From assembly GCA_024223715.1 (NCBI GenBank), contig JAAEOA010000175.1, positions 1 through 61,043 of the forward strand: DNA of 61,043 bases. The letters run 5' to 3'. The translations under genes and the position numbers were made by a program. This DNA is from a bacterium (GTDB lineage Bacteria > Krumholzibacteriota > Krumholzibacteriia > LZORAL124-64-63). Positions 8,487-17,865 of this stretch are shown piece after piece. The notes under the pieces are model-generated. The model made no database searches, had not been told where the DNA came from, and was given only the letters and a program-made list of their open reading frames with translations. Numbering within the stretch: position 1 is the first letter of the stretch; each line of letters opens with the position of its first letter.

Positions 8487-9005
8487 ATGTTTCCAAAACC
8501 TTTAATGAAACCCGGATTCGCCATCTGTCTGGCCAAAAATGAAAACCAGGTCCTTGTCCGTTTGGACAGAATTTTAAAATCAGAAAAATACCCAATTGAA
8601 GGAAGAGTCCTCAAAAAACACGCTTTTATTCAATTGCCTGAAGAAGATCGTACATTTTTGTCACCTTATTTAAACCTGAGCCTGAAGGAAGAGGAGGATA
8701 ATTTAATCCTGGAGGGACGATTCAGTCCGCATCCACATGTCTGGACGGCTTTTATGGCCATTTATGGTGTTCTTGGGCTCATGGGCTTGGGGGGAATTGT
8801 GTATGGTTGGGCCCAGAGCATGATCGGCGAACCAGCTGGCATGATGTGGGCTGGTCCTATCAGTCTGTTGGCTATCGCGTTTGTATATGGTGCGGCAGTC
8901 ATTGGACAAGGGCTGACGGCTCAGGAGATGTATTCTCTGCGAAATGTGGTGGACCGCGCCGTGGAAAACGGTGCTAAGGACACAAAAAAAGAGACTGCTG
9001 CCTGA
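8487..9005 (+). CDS. Hypothetical two-TM membrane protein
   Basis: Predicted 172 residues, not recognised. The soluble N-terminal part (about 90 residues) is followed by two hydrophobic spans, VWTAFMAIYGVLGLMGLGGI and GPISLLAIAFVYGAAVIGQG. A short charged tail ends it (RNVVDRAVENGAKDTKKETA). TGGAGAAC lies 8-9 bases before the ATG. It precedes the oxidase operon by about 190 bases with no clear terminator between, but nothing shows it belongs to respiration. Confidence 0.6.
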   Translation: MFPKPLMKPGFAICLAKNENQVLVRLDRILKSEKYPIEGRVLKKHAFIQLPEEDRTFLSPYLNLSLKEEEDNLILEGRFSPHPHVWTAFMAIYGVLGLMGLGGIVYGWAQSMIGEPAGMMWAGPISLLAIAFVYGAAVIGQGLTAQEMYSLRNVVDRAVENGAKDTKKETAA

Positions 9006-9192
9006 TTAACAAATTGAAACCTGCTGTCGAGATAACGTAAAAAGATCTTTAAGTCCTTTAAAATAAAAAGGTTAAGTCGGCCCTGTCTAAACCATATAAA
9101 AAAGATGTTTTTTGTCCTTTATTTTTCAGGTGGTCTGGTATAAAATGAAATTGATTGTCAACCTCTCTTAGTGACTTCCCGAGGTGGAAACT

Positions 9193-10068
9193 ATGTCAGG
9201 CAAAAATTTGTGTGGTGCTGTTGTTGTGTTCCGTAACAGATGGGCGGCTTGTTTTGCTGTGCTGTTTTGCGTGGTTTTAATGGTTGTCCCATTCTTTGCA
9301 TTGGCTCAAGTAGAAGAAGATGTTGCCGTAGATGCCACCGAAGGCCTGGAATCACTTGACCCTTCTGTAGTCGATTTCGATGAACATTTAGGTGAATTTA
9401 TTCCCGGTGATATTGTCCTTACCGACGAATACGGCAACCAGGTCAACATGGCCGAATTCATTGACAAACCGACTATTTTGAACTTCGTCTATTTTGAGTG
9501 CCCGGGAATTTGCACACCTTTACTCAATGAAATTGCCGACATCCTGGGCAAGAGCAATCTGGATCCCTCTACAACAGATTTTCAACTGCTGACGGTCAGC
9601 TTTGAACCCAACGACTCCCCGGAAATGGCCCGGGCCAAACGCAAAAACTACCTGGAGCTGGTGGGGCGCCCCCTTCCTGAAGAAACCTGGCGGTTTTTTA
9701 CAGGCGATGCTGAAAATATTGCCAAGTTCACCAAAGCCGCAGGCTTCAGCTACAAACGCGCCGGCAAGGAATACACCCATCCCGGTGGCATCGTCATGCT
9801 TTCTCCTGAACGAAAAATTGTACGCTATTTTTATGGTGTGAAGTTCCTTCCTTTCGATTTCCAAATGGGCGTTTACGAAGCATCGCAAGGTAAAGTGATG
9901 CCCACTACAGCTCGTCTGCTTCAGTTCTGTTTCAGCTATGAACCCGAAAGTCGCACCTACGCTTTTAATCTGGCCAGAGTGGTGGGGGTTGTCATGATAA
10001 CCAGCATTCTGATCTTCATTGTTTTCCTGTTTTTCAGCACGCGTCGTTTCCGGCGTAAGGAGGCTTAA
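9193..10068 (+). CDS. SCO1/SenC/PrrC-type copper chaperone for oxidase assembly
   Basis: Predicted 291 residues: N-terminal signal or anchor (CFAVLFCVVLMVVPFFALAQ), then a thioredoxin-like fold with the copper motif FECPGICTPLLNEIAD (CxxxC). Further on is a conserved His (KEYTHPGGIVML). A C-terminal TM helix (VVGVVMITSILIFIVFLFFS) ends in a basic tail. SCO proteins deliver copper to, or reduce, the CuA cysteines of subunit II. It is the first gene of the oxidase operon, and its stop is 4 bases before ctaD. I start at ATG 9193, which has GAGGTGG in front; an in-frame GTG at 9184 lies inside that ribosome site. A TATAAA at 9139 may be its -10 element. Confidence 0.88.
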   Translation: MSGKNLCGAVVVFRNRWAACFAVLFCVVLMVVPFFALAQVEEDVAVDATEGLESLDPSVVDFDEHLGEFIPGDIVLTDEYGNQVNMAEFIDKPTILNFVYFECPGICTPLLNEIADILGKSNLDPSTTDFQLLTVSFEPNDSPEMARAKRKNYLELVGRPLPEETWRFFTGDAENIAKFTKAAGFSYKRAGKEYTHPGGIVMLSPERKIVRYFYGVKFLPFDFQMGVYEASQGKVMPTTARLLQFCFSYEPESRTYAFNLARVVGVVMITSILIFIVFLFFSTRRFRRKEA

Positions 10069-10072
10069 TTCC

Positions 10073-11728
10073 ATGGCCGAAAGTCATGCAGCGGATTGGG
10101 GCAAAACCGGCAGTTACCTGGATAATCCACCAGGCCGGCCTGGTATCATGGGGTGGTTGACCACAACTGATCACAAACGCATCGCCCTGATGTATGCTTC
10201 AGTAATGTTCGTATTTTTCCTGGTGGGAATGTTGCTCGGTTTGGCAATTCGCCTTGAGCTGATGCAACCGGGCCAGCAATTTTACGGCCCCAAAGTGTTC
10301 AATACATTCTTCACGTTGCACGGCGTGATCATGATCTTCCTGTTCATTGTGCCCGGCATTCCGGCCATTTTTGGGAATTTCATTCTGCCTCTGCAGTTGG
10401 GGGCTGAAGATGTGGCCATGCCTAAGCTGAATCTGGCCAGTTGGTATGTTTATATGACCGGCGCTTGCATGGCACTGACATCCTTGTTTGTTGGCAACGG
10501 TCCACCGGATACGGGTTGGACTTTCTACGCACCGTACAGCATCAACAGCGGTGGAAATGTATCGCTTGCGGTTATGGCTGCTTTTGTTCTGGGATTCAGT
10601 TCCATTATGACGGGCATGAATTTTATTGTGACCATTCATCGGTTGCGAGCAAAGGGTATGGGGTTTTTCCGAATGCCTTTGTTCTGCTGGGGCCTTTACG
10701 CCACCAGCTGGATTCAGGTCATTGCCACTCCGGTGGTGGGAATTACTCTGGTCCTTCTGGCCATGGAACGGTTGTTTGGAATCGGGTTCTTCAATCCAGC
10801 CCTCGGTGGCGATCCCATTTTGTATCAACACCTGTTCTGGATTTACTCACACCCCGTTGTTTACGTGATGATTCTTCCGGCTATGGGTGTGGTCTCTGAC
10901 ATTCTTCCTCCTTTCTGCGGCCGAACCATTTTTGGTTACAAAGCCATCGCCATTTCTTCCATGGCTATTGCCATTGTGGGGTATCTGGTTTGGGGCCATC
11001 ACATGTTCACCGTTGGAATGAGCGATACTGCCCGGTGGATTTTCAGCCTGTTGACTTTCCTGGTGGCCATTCCCACCGGAATAAAAATCTTCAACTGGAC
11101 GGCAACCTTTTACAAAGCTTCCATAGAAGTGCGGGTGCCCCTGCTTTATGCCGTGGGTTTCATATTCCTGTTCTCCATTGGCGGTTTGACCGGGCTGGTT
11201 AACGGAGCCTTGTCCACCGACATTCATGTTCATGATACAGCCTACATCGTGGGCCACTTCCACTACACCATGTTTGGTGGAGCTGGAATTGGTCTCTTTG
11301 CCGCTTTGCATTTCTGGTTCCCAAAAATGTTTGGTCGCATGTACAACGAGAAACGGGCCACCTGGGCCTGGGGCCTAATTATGGTCGGATTCAACACTCT
11401 TTACTTTCCTATGCTGATTTTGGGAATCATGGGTATGCCCCGTCGTTATCACGACTATCTGCCCCAATTCCAGGTCCCGCATTTCATAAGCACCGTGGGG
11501 TCATGGATTTTGGCAGCAGGCTTGTTGCTGATGATTTACAACCTGATCCGCGGAATCAAAAATGGTGACAAAGCAGCAACCAACCCTTGGGGCGCGACCA
11601 CCCTGGAGTGGAAAACAACTTCGCCTCCACCTTTGCTTAACTTTGCCAAACTCCCTGTCGTTACCACCGGTCCTTACGATTTTTCCGGTCGAAAACCGGG
11701 ACAATCTCACGAGGAGGGTAACGCATGA
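10073..11728 (+). CDS. ctaD: Cytochrome c oxidase subunit I, type A2
   Basis: Predicted 551 residues. All catalytic ligands are present: low-spin heme His83 (TLHGVIMIF) with His397, high-spin heme His395 (VGHFHY), and CuB ligands His260, His309 and His310 (YSHPVVY, WGHHMF). The cross-linking Tyr264 is also present. The motif YSHPVVY in place of GHPEV assigns it to the A2 subfamily of proton-pumping oxidases (Thermus/Rhodothermus caa3 type). There are twelve or more hydrophobic segments. AAGGAGG precedes ATG 10073. The end carries NPWGATTLEWKTTSPPP, a tail shared with the degenerate paralogue at 47164-48723. It overlaps ctaE by ATGA. Confidence 0.95.
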   Translation: MAESHAADWGKTGSYLDNPPGRPGIMGWLTTTDHKRIALMYASVMFVFFLVGMLLGLAIRLELMQPGQQFYGPKVFNTFFTLHGVIMIFLFIVPGIPAIFGNFILPLQLGAEDVAMPKLNLASWYVYMTGACMALTSLFVGNGPPDTGWTFYAPYSINSGGNVSLAVMAAFVLGFSSIMTGMNFIVTIHRLRAKGMGFFRMPLFCWGLYATSWIQVIATPVVGITLVLLAMERLFGIGFFNPALGGDPILYQHLFWIYSHPVVYVMILPAMGVVSDILPPFCGRTIFGYKAIAISSMAIAIVGYLVWGHHMFTVGMSDTARWIFSLLTFLVAIPTGIKIFNWTATFYKASIEVRVPLLYAVGFIFLFSIGGLTGLVNGALSTDIHVHDTAYIVGHFHYTMFGGAGIGLFAALHFWFPKMFGRMYNEKRATWAWGLIMVGFNTLYFPMLILGIMGMPRRYHDYLPQFQVPHFISTVGSWILAAGLLLMIYNLIRGIKNGDKAATNPWGATTLEWKTTSPPPLLNFAKLPVVTTGPYDFSGRKPGQSHEEGNA

Positions 11729-12357
11729 ACACCCATGCTCCGGAAATAAACGAAAGCCAGGGCCACGTTCACAGCGACCCCGTTGGAGCCAAAACCGGGA
11801 TGTGGCTGTTCCTCTTTACTGAACTTCTTCTCTTTGGTGGTTTGTTCATTATTTATACGGTTTACCGTGGTGAATATGCCCATGGGTTCACTGAAGCGGC
11901 GGGTCATTTAAATGTGTGGTTGGGAGTGACCAATACTGTGGTGCTGCTCACCAGTAGCCTGACAATGGTGCTTGGTGTTTCGGCCTTGCAAAGGAACCAG
12001 CTGGGTTTAACCCAGCTGTACCTCATTAGTACCATCCTGCTGGCCGCTACCTTCCTCCTGATCAAATTCTTCGAATGGAACGCCAAGTTCGCACACGGAA
12101 TATATCCAGGCTCGGAGCACTTGCACGCCATGCCTCACGGGGAAGGCATTTTCTACAATTTGTATTTCATGATGACGGGCTTGCACGGCATTCACGTGGT
12201 TATTGGAATCGTTGTCATGGTGGTCATTTACAACCGTGTTCAAAACGGAACCATCACCCGGCAGAAGCAGGGCATTCTGGAATACACCGGCCTGTATTGG
12301 CATTTGGTGGATATGATCTGGATTTTCCTTTTGCCACTCTTTTACCTGACCAACTAG
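11725..12357 (+). CDS. ctaE: Cytochrome c oxidase subunit III
   Basis: Predicted 210 residues with five membrane spans and family motifs: KTGMWLFLFTELLLFGGLFI, FYNLYFMMTGLHGIHVVIG (the TGxHxxHV signature) and YWHLVDMIWIFLLPLFYL at the end. Subunit III binds lipid near the O2 channel and stabilises proton pumping. It overlaps ctaD by four bases, so the two are coupled. Length suits the short five-helix bacterial form. Confidence 0.93.
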   Translation: MNTHAPEINESQGHVHSDPVGAKTGMWLFLFTELLLFGGLFIIYTVYRGEYAHGFTEAAGHLNVWLGVTNTVVLLTSSLTMVLGVSALQRNQLGLTQLYLISTILLAATFLLIKFFEWNAKFAHGIYPGSEHLHAMPHGEGIFYNLYFMMTGLHGIHVVIGIVVMVVIYNRVQNGTITRQKQGILEYTGLYWHLVDMIWIFLLPLFYLTN

Positions 12358-12370
12358 AGGGAGGATGATT

Positions 12371-12673
12371 GTGGAAAACACACCGATTGTACCTGAAGAG
12401 GATCACCACATTGTTCCGGATCGAACCCAGTTCAATGTCTTTGTGGCGCTTATTATTTTGACGGCCATTACCGTCACGGCGTCCATCGAATTTCCCGGGC
12501 AAATTGGAATTGGCGTGGCCATGGTGGTTACGCCCTTAAAAGCCATCCTCATTCTGATGTACTTCATGCATTTGAAATTTGAGAAGCCTGTTTTTGTCAT
12601 CATGTTCTTAATGGCGGTCATTATGCTGGCGGTCATGATGGGACTCACCGTGGTGGATTACCAATTCCGCTAG
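12371..12673 (+). CDS. ctaF: Cytochrome c oxidase subunit IV (CtaF-like)
   Basis: A protein of about 100 residues with three hydrophobic spans (FVALIILTAITVTASIEF, VAMVVTPLKAILILMYFMHL, VIMFLMAVIMLAVMMGLTVV), typical of prokaryotic COX4/CtaF subunits. The AVVxxPLKAxLILMYFMHLK-like core is characteristic. I prefer GTG 12371, because GGAGG ends at 12364 and gives six bases of spacing. An ATG at 12365 touches the ribosome site. It is the fourth gene of the oxidase operon. Confidence 0.82.
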   Translation: MENTPIVPEEDHHIVPDRTQFNVFVALIILTAITVTASIEFPGQIGIGVAMVVTPLKAILILMYFMHLKFEKPVFVIMFLMAVIMLAVMMGLTVVDYQFR

Positions 12674-12685
12674 AGAGGTAGATTC

Positions 12686-13582
12686 ATGTCTGGCGCATCC
12701 AGTTATTCGGGATTGGTGGACCAAGCCTTTTGGTTCATCCTGGGATCATCGGTTATTTTGCTCCTGGGAATTACTGCGGTACTAATTTATTTCATCATGA
12801 AATATAGCCGCGCCAACAATCCCAAGCCCGCTCAGATTGAAGGCAGCAAAAGGCTGGAGTTACTCTGGACTATCCTGCCCACAATTCTTGTAATGGTGAT
12901 GTTTTATTACGGTTGGGCCGGCTTCAAAGTCATGCGCGACATTCCTGAGGATGCCATGGAAGTGGTGGTCAACGCCCGCATGTGGAGTTGGTCTTTTGAA
13001 TACCCCAATGGTGTTCAGTCATCAGAATTGTATGTGCCCACCGGTAAGCCCATTTCCCTTAAATTACGCTCCAGCGATGTGATTCACAGTTTCTTTGTTC
13101 CTGATTTTCGTCTCAAAGAAGACTGTATGCCCGGCCGGGAAAATAAAGCCTGGTTCGAAACTGTTCGCGACGGGGAGTTCACCATTTTTTGTGCGGAATA
13201 CTGTGGAGAACAGCATAGCCAGATGTTGTCCAAGGTGGTCTCTGTGCCACCGGTGGAATTTGATGATTGGTTGAAGAAGAACACCGGTCCCATCAGCCCG
13301 GAAAAACTTTTGTCCATTAAGGGTTGCGTGGCCTGCCACACATCCGACGGTACGCCTTTGGTTGGTCCTTCTTATAAGGGTTTATTGGGCCGAACGGAAA
13401 CTGTGCTCACGGATGGAGAACTCCGGGAAATTGTTGTGGATGAAGAATACATCCGCAAAAGTATTCTCGATCCGAACGCTGATCTGGTGGAAGGCTTCTC
13501 CGCTCTGATGCCACCTATGAAAGGCCAGATCACCGATGAAGAAATAAATACCCTCATCGAATATTTTAAAACTTTGAAGTAG
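12686..13582 (+). CDS. ctaC: Cytochrome c oxidase subunit II with CuA and fused cytochrome c (caa3 type)
   Basis: Predicted 298 residues. Two TM helices are followed by a cupredoxin with the full CuA set: His in DVIHSFFVPDFR and CAEYCGEQHSQM (two Cys, His, Met). After a linker comes a monoheme cytochrome c domain (KGCVACHTSDG) with distal Met in ALMPPMKG. The fused cytochrome defines caa3-type oxidases and is the electron entry point. The gene follows ctaF directly and precedes ctaB by 5 bases. Placement of subunit II last is unusual but seen in several phyla. Compare the copper-less version at 46153-47163. Confidence 0.94.
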   Translation: MSGASSYSGLVDQAFWFILGSSVILLLGITAVLIYFIMKYSRANNPKPAQIEGSKRLELLWTILPTILVMVMFYYGWAGFKVMRDIPEDAMEVVVNARMWSWSFEYPNGVQSSELYVPTGKPISLKLRSSDVIHSFFVPDFRLKEDCMPGRENKAWFETVRDGEFTIFCAEYCGEQHSQMLSKVVSVPPVEFDDWLKKNTGPISPEKLLSIKGCVACHTSDGTPLVGPSYKGLLGRTETVLTDGELREIVVDEEYIRKSILDPNADLVEGFSALMPPMKGQITDEEINTLIEYFKTLK

Positions 13583-13587
13583 GGAAA

Positions 13588-14475
13588 ATGAAAGCTTGGC
13601 TGGAACTGATAAAAATTCGCATCACAGTGGCCTCAATGGTGACCACTTTGGTGGGTTATGTTCTGGCCAGGGGACAGTTTGACCTGAATTTGATTCCCGT
13701 CATGCTGGGCATTTTTCTTCAGGCGTGTGGAGCGGCTGCCCTCAATCAGGTTCAGGATTCTCATCTTGATGGAAAAATGCCCCGCACCGCCGGGCGGCCC
13801 ATTCCTTCGGGCAGAATTTCCAGGGCCGGAGCGGCCTGGTTTGCCATTGGTTTGGTGGCGGCGGGTACTGGTATTTTGGCCCGGGGATCCATGACCGCAG
13901 CCTGGCTCGGATTATTGGCAGCAGTTGTTTATAATGGAGTTTACACTCCCTTAAAACGAACCACTCCTTTTGCGGCATTACCGGGGGCTTTGATTGGTGC
14001 TTTGCCGCCGGTTGTGGGGTGGGTTGCTGCGGGTGGCTATTTGAATGATCCCACCATTCACTTAGTGGCCTTCTTCTTTTTTATCTGGCAAATTCCTCAC
14101 TTCTGGTTGCTGTTACTTTTCTATGAAAACGATTACATCGAAGGCGGCCTGCCCTCTTTGTTTGACCGTTTCGACCGTCGTCAGATTGTGAAGTTGACTT
14201 TCCTGTGGATTGCCGCTGTTTGCGTTGCAGCTCTTCTTCTGCCTTTGTTTGCCCTGCTGGATCGTCCGCTGTTGGCTTATCTCATTGGTGGCGCCGGGTT
14301 TCTGGTAGTGGTGCGGAGCCTGGCTTTACTAAAAATTGAAGTTCTGGATAAAGATGGCATTCTGAAAAGCGACCTTCGCGAAAAATTTGTCCGCAGTTGT
14401 CGTATCCGGTTCATGGAACTCAATACTTTTGCTCTACTGGTTTCAATTCTATTGGTAACCGATTCGGTGGTTTAA
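13588..14475 (+). CDS. ctaB: Protoheme IX farnesyltransferase (heme O synthase)
   Basis: Predicted 295 residues; UbiA-superfamily prenyltransferase. The Asp-rich substrate motif reads NQVQDSHLDGKMPRTAGRPI near residues 53-72, followed by YNGVYTPLKRTTPFA and IWQIPHFWLL in later helices, all typical of CtaB/CyoE. It transfers farnesyl to heme b to give heme O, the precursor of heme A in the A-type oxidase. It is the last gene of the oxidase operon. No heme A synthase (CtaA) is in the window. Confidence 0.93.
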   Translation: MKAWLELIKIRITVASMVTTLVGYVLARGQFDLNLIPVMLGIFLQACGAAALNQVQDSHLDGKMPRTAGRPIPSGRISRAGAAWFAIGLVAAGTGILARGSMTAAWLGLLAAVVYNGVYTPLKRTTPFAALPGALIGALPPVVGWVAAGGYLNDPTIHLVAFFFFIWQIPHFWLLLLFYENDYIEGGLPSLFDRFDRRQIVKLTFLWIAAVCVAALLLPLFALLDRPLLAYLIGGAGFLVVVRSLALLKIEVLDKDGILKSDLREKFVRSCRIRFMELNTFALLVSILLVTDSVV

Positions 14476-14548
14476 TCTGATTTTTCGTAGTGGCCACCAG
14501 CGAAAGTGATTGAAGTCATCACTCAAATTCCTTATTCACATGTGGCGG

Positions 14549-14586
14549 AAAAAAACCCCGGCGATTGTTTTTCCACATCACCGGGG
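14549..14586 (-). terminator. Rho-independent terminator of the gene at 14615-16231
   Basis: On the minus strand a CCCCGG/CCGGGG stem (14586-14581 with 14561-14556), extended by a GAT/ATC pairing after one mismatch, is followed by a run of seven T. It lies just beyond the stop of the minus-strand gene. Confidence 0.8.
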
Positions 14587-14614
14587 CCATTTACAACAAT
14601 TATCAGTTGCCGAC

Positions 14615-16231
14615 TTACTTGAAGTAAGCCTCACCCTGATCCAGTGCAATCCCATCATAACAGAACGAAGCCACGCCATCGGCAATACCATCGCGGCCAA
14701 TTTGGAAATTTCCATCCGCCATCAGGTTTTCATCAGTATAAACATCAAATCCATTTTCCAACCCGCCACCGTAGACGAAGAAGAAGTAGCCAACCACGCG
14801 GCCATCTTCATCATACAAAGCATGGTAAGTGTAACAGCCTTCACTGTACATGTTGGCCGGCACCTCTTCCAGGAATGGGAATTCATCAATGTAGCCACCA
14901 CTTACAAGCTCAAGAGGATCTCCCGGGAAAAGCCCCTCGTGGTCGGCGCTGTAATCCATCATGGCTGAATCGATAATGCTGATGCCTTCCTGATAAAATT
15001 CAACTGAAGACTCGTTTTCTGCTTTTTGACGCTCCATTTCAATAAACATGGGTAAATCTTCAAGCAAAGCATGCACCAAACGGTAAACACCGGTGGTCAT
15101 GGGGCCATTCACTTCAGCAGTAACTTCCAAACCATTTTTTACATTTTTATACAGCACTTCTTCATCTTCAAGATGGTCAAAAATAATGGAATAGTATTTC
15201 ATGGACATGTCGGTTTCGGTCATGCTTTCGGGGTTCATCATGCCGGCCAGGTCCATCATGGAGTCCATGTAGGCTCCGTAGCGGTCGCCATTCAAATAGA
15301 CCCATTCCAGGCCTTCAGGAACTTTCAGGTCGCCTCTTTTTTTAGCCAGTATTTCCCGCATTTTTCCGGGAGCATAACCAATAACCAGATAATCCTGACT
15401 GACAGCAATGGAACCACCCACAGGAAGTTCAACCAGTTCAAAATCACCAATGGTTTCCGGCTCGAGAGAGAGAATCATTTCAGCAACACCGGCTCCACCC
15501 TGACCGCCAAAAACACCGGCAAGTTCCAATAATTTGTTACGCAATGCAAAACCATCGGTACTGCCCAGGACCAGGAAAACAGGGGCAGTCATGACCGACG
15601 TCTCTTCTTCATCAGGATTGTCCAGAATGAAGAGGTCCAGTTCACCGCTGAGCAGGGGCAGCAGGTCGGTGCGTGGAATGAAGTCACCAATGAAGAGGTT
15701 ACCTTCGTCGTCCAAAGGTAATTCTCCAGTAAAGTCGGACAGTTCAGGCATTGCCAGCATATCCAGAACAACGTTCAGGTAGGCTGGGAAATTGTGAATG
15801 GCCATGTACATTACCAGCTCATCTTTTGAGACATATTTTCCGAACTTGGATTTCCCATTGGGAATGCCGTAAAAACGAGCCAACAGGCTTTCTTCTCTCT
15901 CTGGGTCCAGAGTGAGTAATACTTTGGCCGTGGACTTGTCTTTTGATTCCTTGCTCTCCATGTGTAGCTTGTCCAGAGCGTCGAAACCCAGAATTTCCAT
16001 GAGAAAAGCAAAATAACCGGCGGCTTCTTCATCTTCTTCGGCCAGGGCCTGAATGAGCAGGGGTGTGGTTTCTTCCACAATCATGCCCAGGTCAACTTCC
16101 ACTTCACTTTCAATGTCCATTTTAATAATGGGGTCGCCGGGAATTTCAGTTTCCTGGGCTATTGCAAAGCTGCAAAAACTTAGCAGGAGACCCAGAAACA
16201 GGGTTGTGTTGGTGGTTTGTCGGGTAATCAT
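14615..16231 (-). CDS. Large acidic secreted protein with pilin-like C-terminal segment, unknown function
   Basis: Predicted 538 residues with a signal peptide (TLFLGLLLSFCSFAIAQ). The body is strongly acidic and rich in Leu, Met and Gly. VSQDYLVIGYAPGKMREILA and LEWVYLNGDRYGAYMDSMM vaguely recall DUF3352-like secreted proteins. Near residue 440 a segment (IIDSAMMDYSADHEGLFPGD, then GYIDEFPFLE) resembles the C-terminal region of GspG-type pseudopilins, although no N-terminal pilin helix is present. I chose ATG 16231, behind GGGGG; an upstream frame to 16270 has no ribosome site. It is monocistronic with its own terminator. No function can be assigned. Confidence 0.6.
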   Translation of the reverse strand: MITRQTTNTTLFLGLLLSFCSFAIAQETEIPGDPIIKMDIESEVEVDLGMIVEETTPLLIQALAEEDEEAAGYFAFLMEILGFDALDKLHMESKESKDKSTAKVLLTLDPEREESLLARFYGIPNGKSKFGKYVSKDELVMYMAIHNFPAYLNVVLDMLAMPELSDFTGELPLDDEGNLFIGDFIPRTDLLPLLSGELDLFILDNPDEEETSVMTAPVFLVLGSTDGFALRNKLLELAGVFGGQGGAGVAEMILSLEPETIGDFELVELPVGGSIAVSQDYLVIGYAPGKMREILAKKRGDLKVPEGLEWVYLNGDRYGAYMDSMMDLAGMMNPESMTETDMSMKYYSIIFDHLEDEEVLYKNVKNGLEVTAEVNGPMTTGVYRLVHALLEDLPMFIEMERQKAENESSVEFYQEGISIIDSAMMDYSADHEGLFPGDPLELVSGGYIDEFPFLEEVPANMYSEGCYTYHALYDEDGRVVGYFFFVYGGGLENGFDVYTDENLMADGNFQIGRDGIADGVASFCYDGIALDQGEAYFK

Positions 16232-16453
16232 GAGAGCGCCCCCTTTGAAAAACATATTTTGATGATCCAATTAGAAAAGACTACTCAACTTACGTCAGTA
16301 TGAAAAGGATGTTCTTAGTTTTTTAATTTGTTGGGCTTTCCCGGCTCGCATCCCTATTTTCTTTGTGTTATCTTAACCTCTTGAAACGGAAAAGCATTCC
16401 CGACACTCCCGTTTCCTGAGAATACTCACAGGAACCACCGACAAGGACTGACC

Positions 16454-17854
16454 ATGGCCGACCAGATGATTTCCCACCTGCTGCGGGGCGATGTCGCCAG
16501 CGGCACCGAAGTGACTATTAAAGGCTGGGTTCGCACCCGCCGCGACTCCAAAGCCGGCCTGAGTTTCATTCAGGTTCACGACGGCACCTGCTTCGATGCC
16601 ATTCAGGTGGTGGCCCAGAATGAACTGGCAAATTACGCCGATGAAATTCAAAAACTGAGCGCAGGTTGCTCGGTTATCTGTACCGGTGAATTGGTGGAGA
16701 GCCAGGGAAAAGGCCAGAGTGTGGAAATTCAAGCGGCCAACATAGAGGTTCTCGGCTGGGTGGAAGATCCGGATACCTACCCGGTACAGCCCAAACGCCA
16801 TTCTTTCGAATACCTGCGTGAAGTGGCTCATTTGCGTCCGCGAACTAATACTTTCAGCGCTGTGACCCGGGTTCGTAACTGCCTGGCCCAGGCCACTCAC
16901 CGCTTCTTCCACGAAAACAGTTTTTACTGGATTCATACACCCATTATTACCGCCAGCGATGCCGAAGGTGCCGGCGAACTGTTCCGGGTCTCCACCCTGG
17001 ACATGGCCAACCTGCCCAAAAACGATCAGGGTGGCATTGACTACGGCGAAGACTTCTTCGGAAAAGAGAGTTTCCTGACCGTGAGCGGACAGCTCAATGT
17101 GGAAACCTTCGCGTGTAGCATGAGTCGGGTTTACACTTTTGGGCCCACTTTCCGGGCTGAAAACAGCAATACCACCCGCCATCTTTCAGAGTTCTGGATG
17201 ATCGAACCGGAAATTGCGTTTGCCGACCTGAATGACGATGCCGACCTGGCCGAGGCTTATCTGCGTTACATCTTCAAGGCCGTGCTGGACGAGCGGGCCG
17301 ACGACATGGCTTTCTTCGCCAAGCACGTAGATAAGGATGCTGTCACCCGTCTGGAAGGTTTTCTGGATAACAGCTTTGAGCGCATGGACTACACTGATGC
17401 CATCAAGGCCCTCGATAAATCCGGCAAAAAATTCGATTTCCCCGTAACCTGGGGCATGGATATGCAATCGGAACACGAGCGCTATCTTTGCGAAGATTTG
17501 TGCAAGCGCCCGGTTGTGGTCATGAACTATCCAAAAAACATCAAAGCCTTTTACATGCGCCTGAATGATGATGGCAAAACCGTAGCCGCCATGGATGTGC
17601 TGGCCCCGGGCATTGGCGAAATAATTGGTGGCAGCCAGCGGGAAGAACGTCTCGATGTGCTGGATGCTCGCATCGCAGAAATGGGCCTGGAAAAAGACGT
17701 TTACTGGTGGTACCGCGATTTACGGAAATACGGTACCGTGCCTCATGCCGGGTTCGGCCTGGGCTTTGAGCGGGCTGTCAACTATGTGACGGGAATGAAG
17801 AACATTCGCGATGTCATTCCTTTCCCACGGGCACCAAAATCGGCAGAATTCTAG
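16454..17854 (+). CDS. asnS: Asparaginyl-tRNA synthetase
   Basis: Predicted 466 residues, normal AsnRS length. The N-terminal OB-fold reads [20 protein letters not shown]. Class IIb catalytic motifs follow: motif 2 [20 protein letters not shown] and motif 3 [16 protein letters not shown]. The segment SGQLNVE is typical of AsnRS, and the ending [12 protein letters not shown] is the standard AsnRS terminus rather than an AspRS one. It charges tRNA-Asn directly, implying no need for the indirect amidotransferase route for Asn. AAGGAC precedes the ATG. Confidence 0.96.
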   Translation: MADQMISHLLRGDVASGTEVTIKGWVRTRRDSKAGLSFIQVHDGTCFDAIQVVAQNELANYADEIQKLSAGCSVICTGELVESQGKGQSVEIQAANIEVLGWVEDPDTYPVQPKRHSFEYLREVAHLRPRTNTFSAVTRVRNCLAQATHRFFHENSFYWIHTPIITASDAEGAGELFRVSTLDMANLPKNDQGGIDYGEDFFGKESFLTVSGQLNVETFACSMSRVYTFGPTFRAENSNTTRHLSEFWMIEPEIAFADLNDDADLAEAYLRYIFKAVLDERADDMAFFAKHVDKDAVTRLEGFLDNSFERMDYTDAIKALDKSGKKFDFPVTWGMDMQSEHERYLCEDLCKRPVVVMNYPKNIKAFYMRLNDDGKTVAAMDVLAPGIGEIIGGSQREERLDVLDARIAEMGLEKDVYWWYRDLRKYGTVPHAGFGLGFERAVNYVTGMKNIRDVIPFPRAPKSAEF

Positions 17855-17865
17855 GAGAGAAAGTC

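Noticed and set aside
9184-9192. GTG start for the SCO1 gene
   Set aside because: It lies within the GAGGTGG ribosome site; ATG 9193 is spaced correctly.
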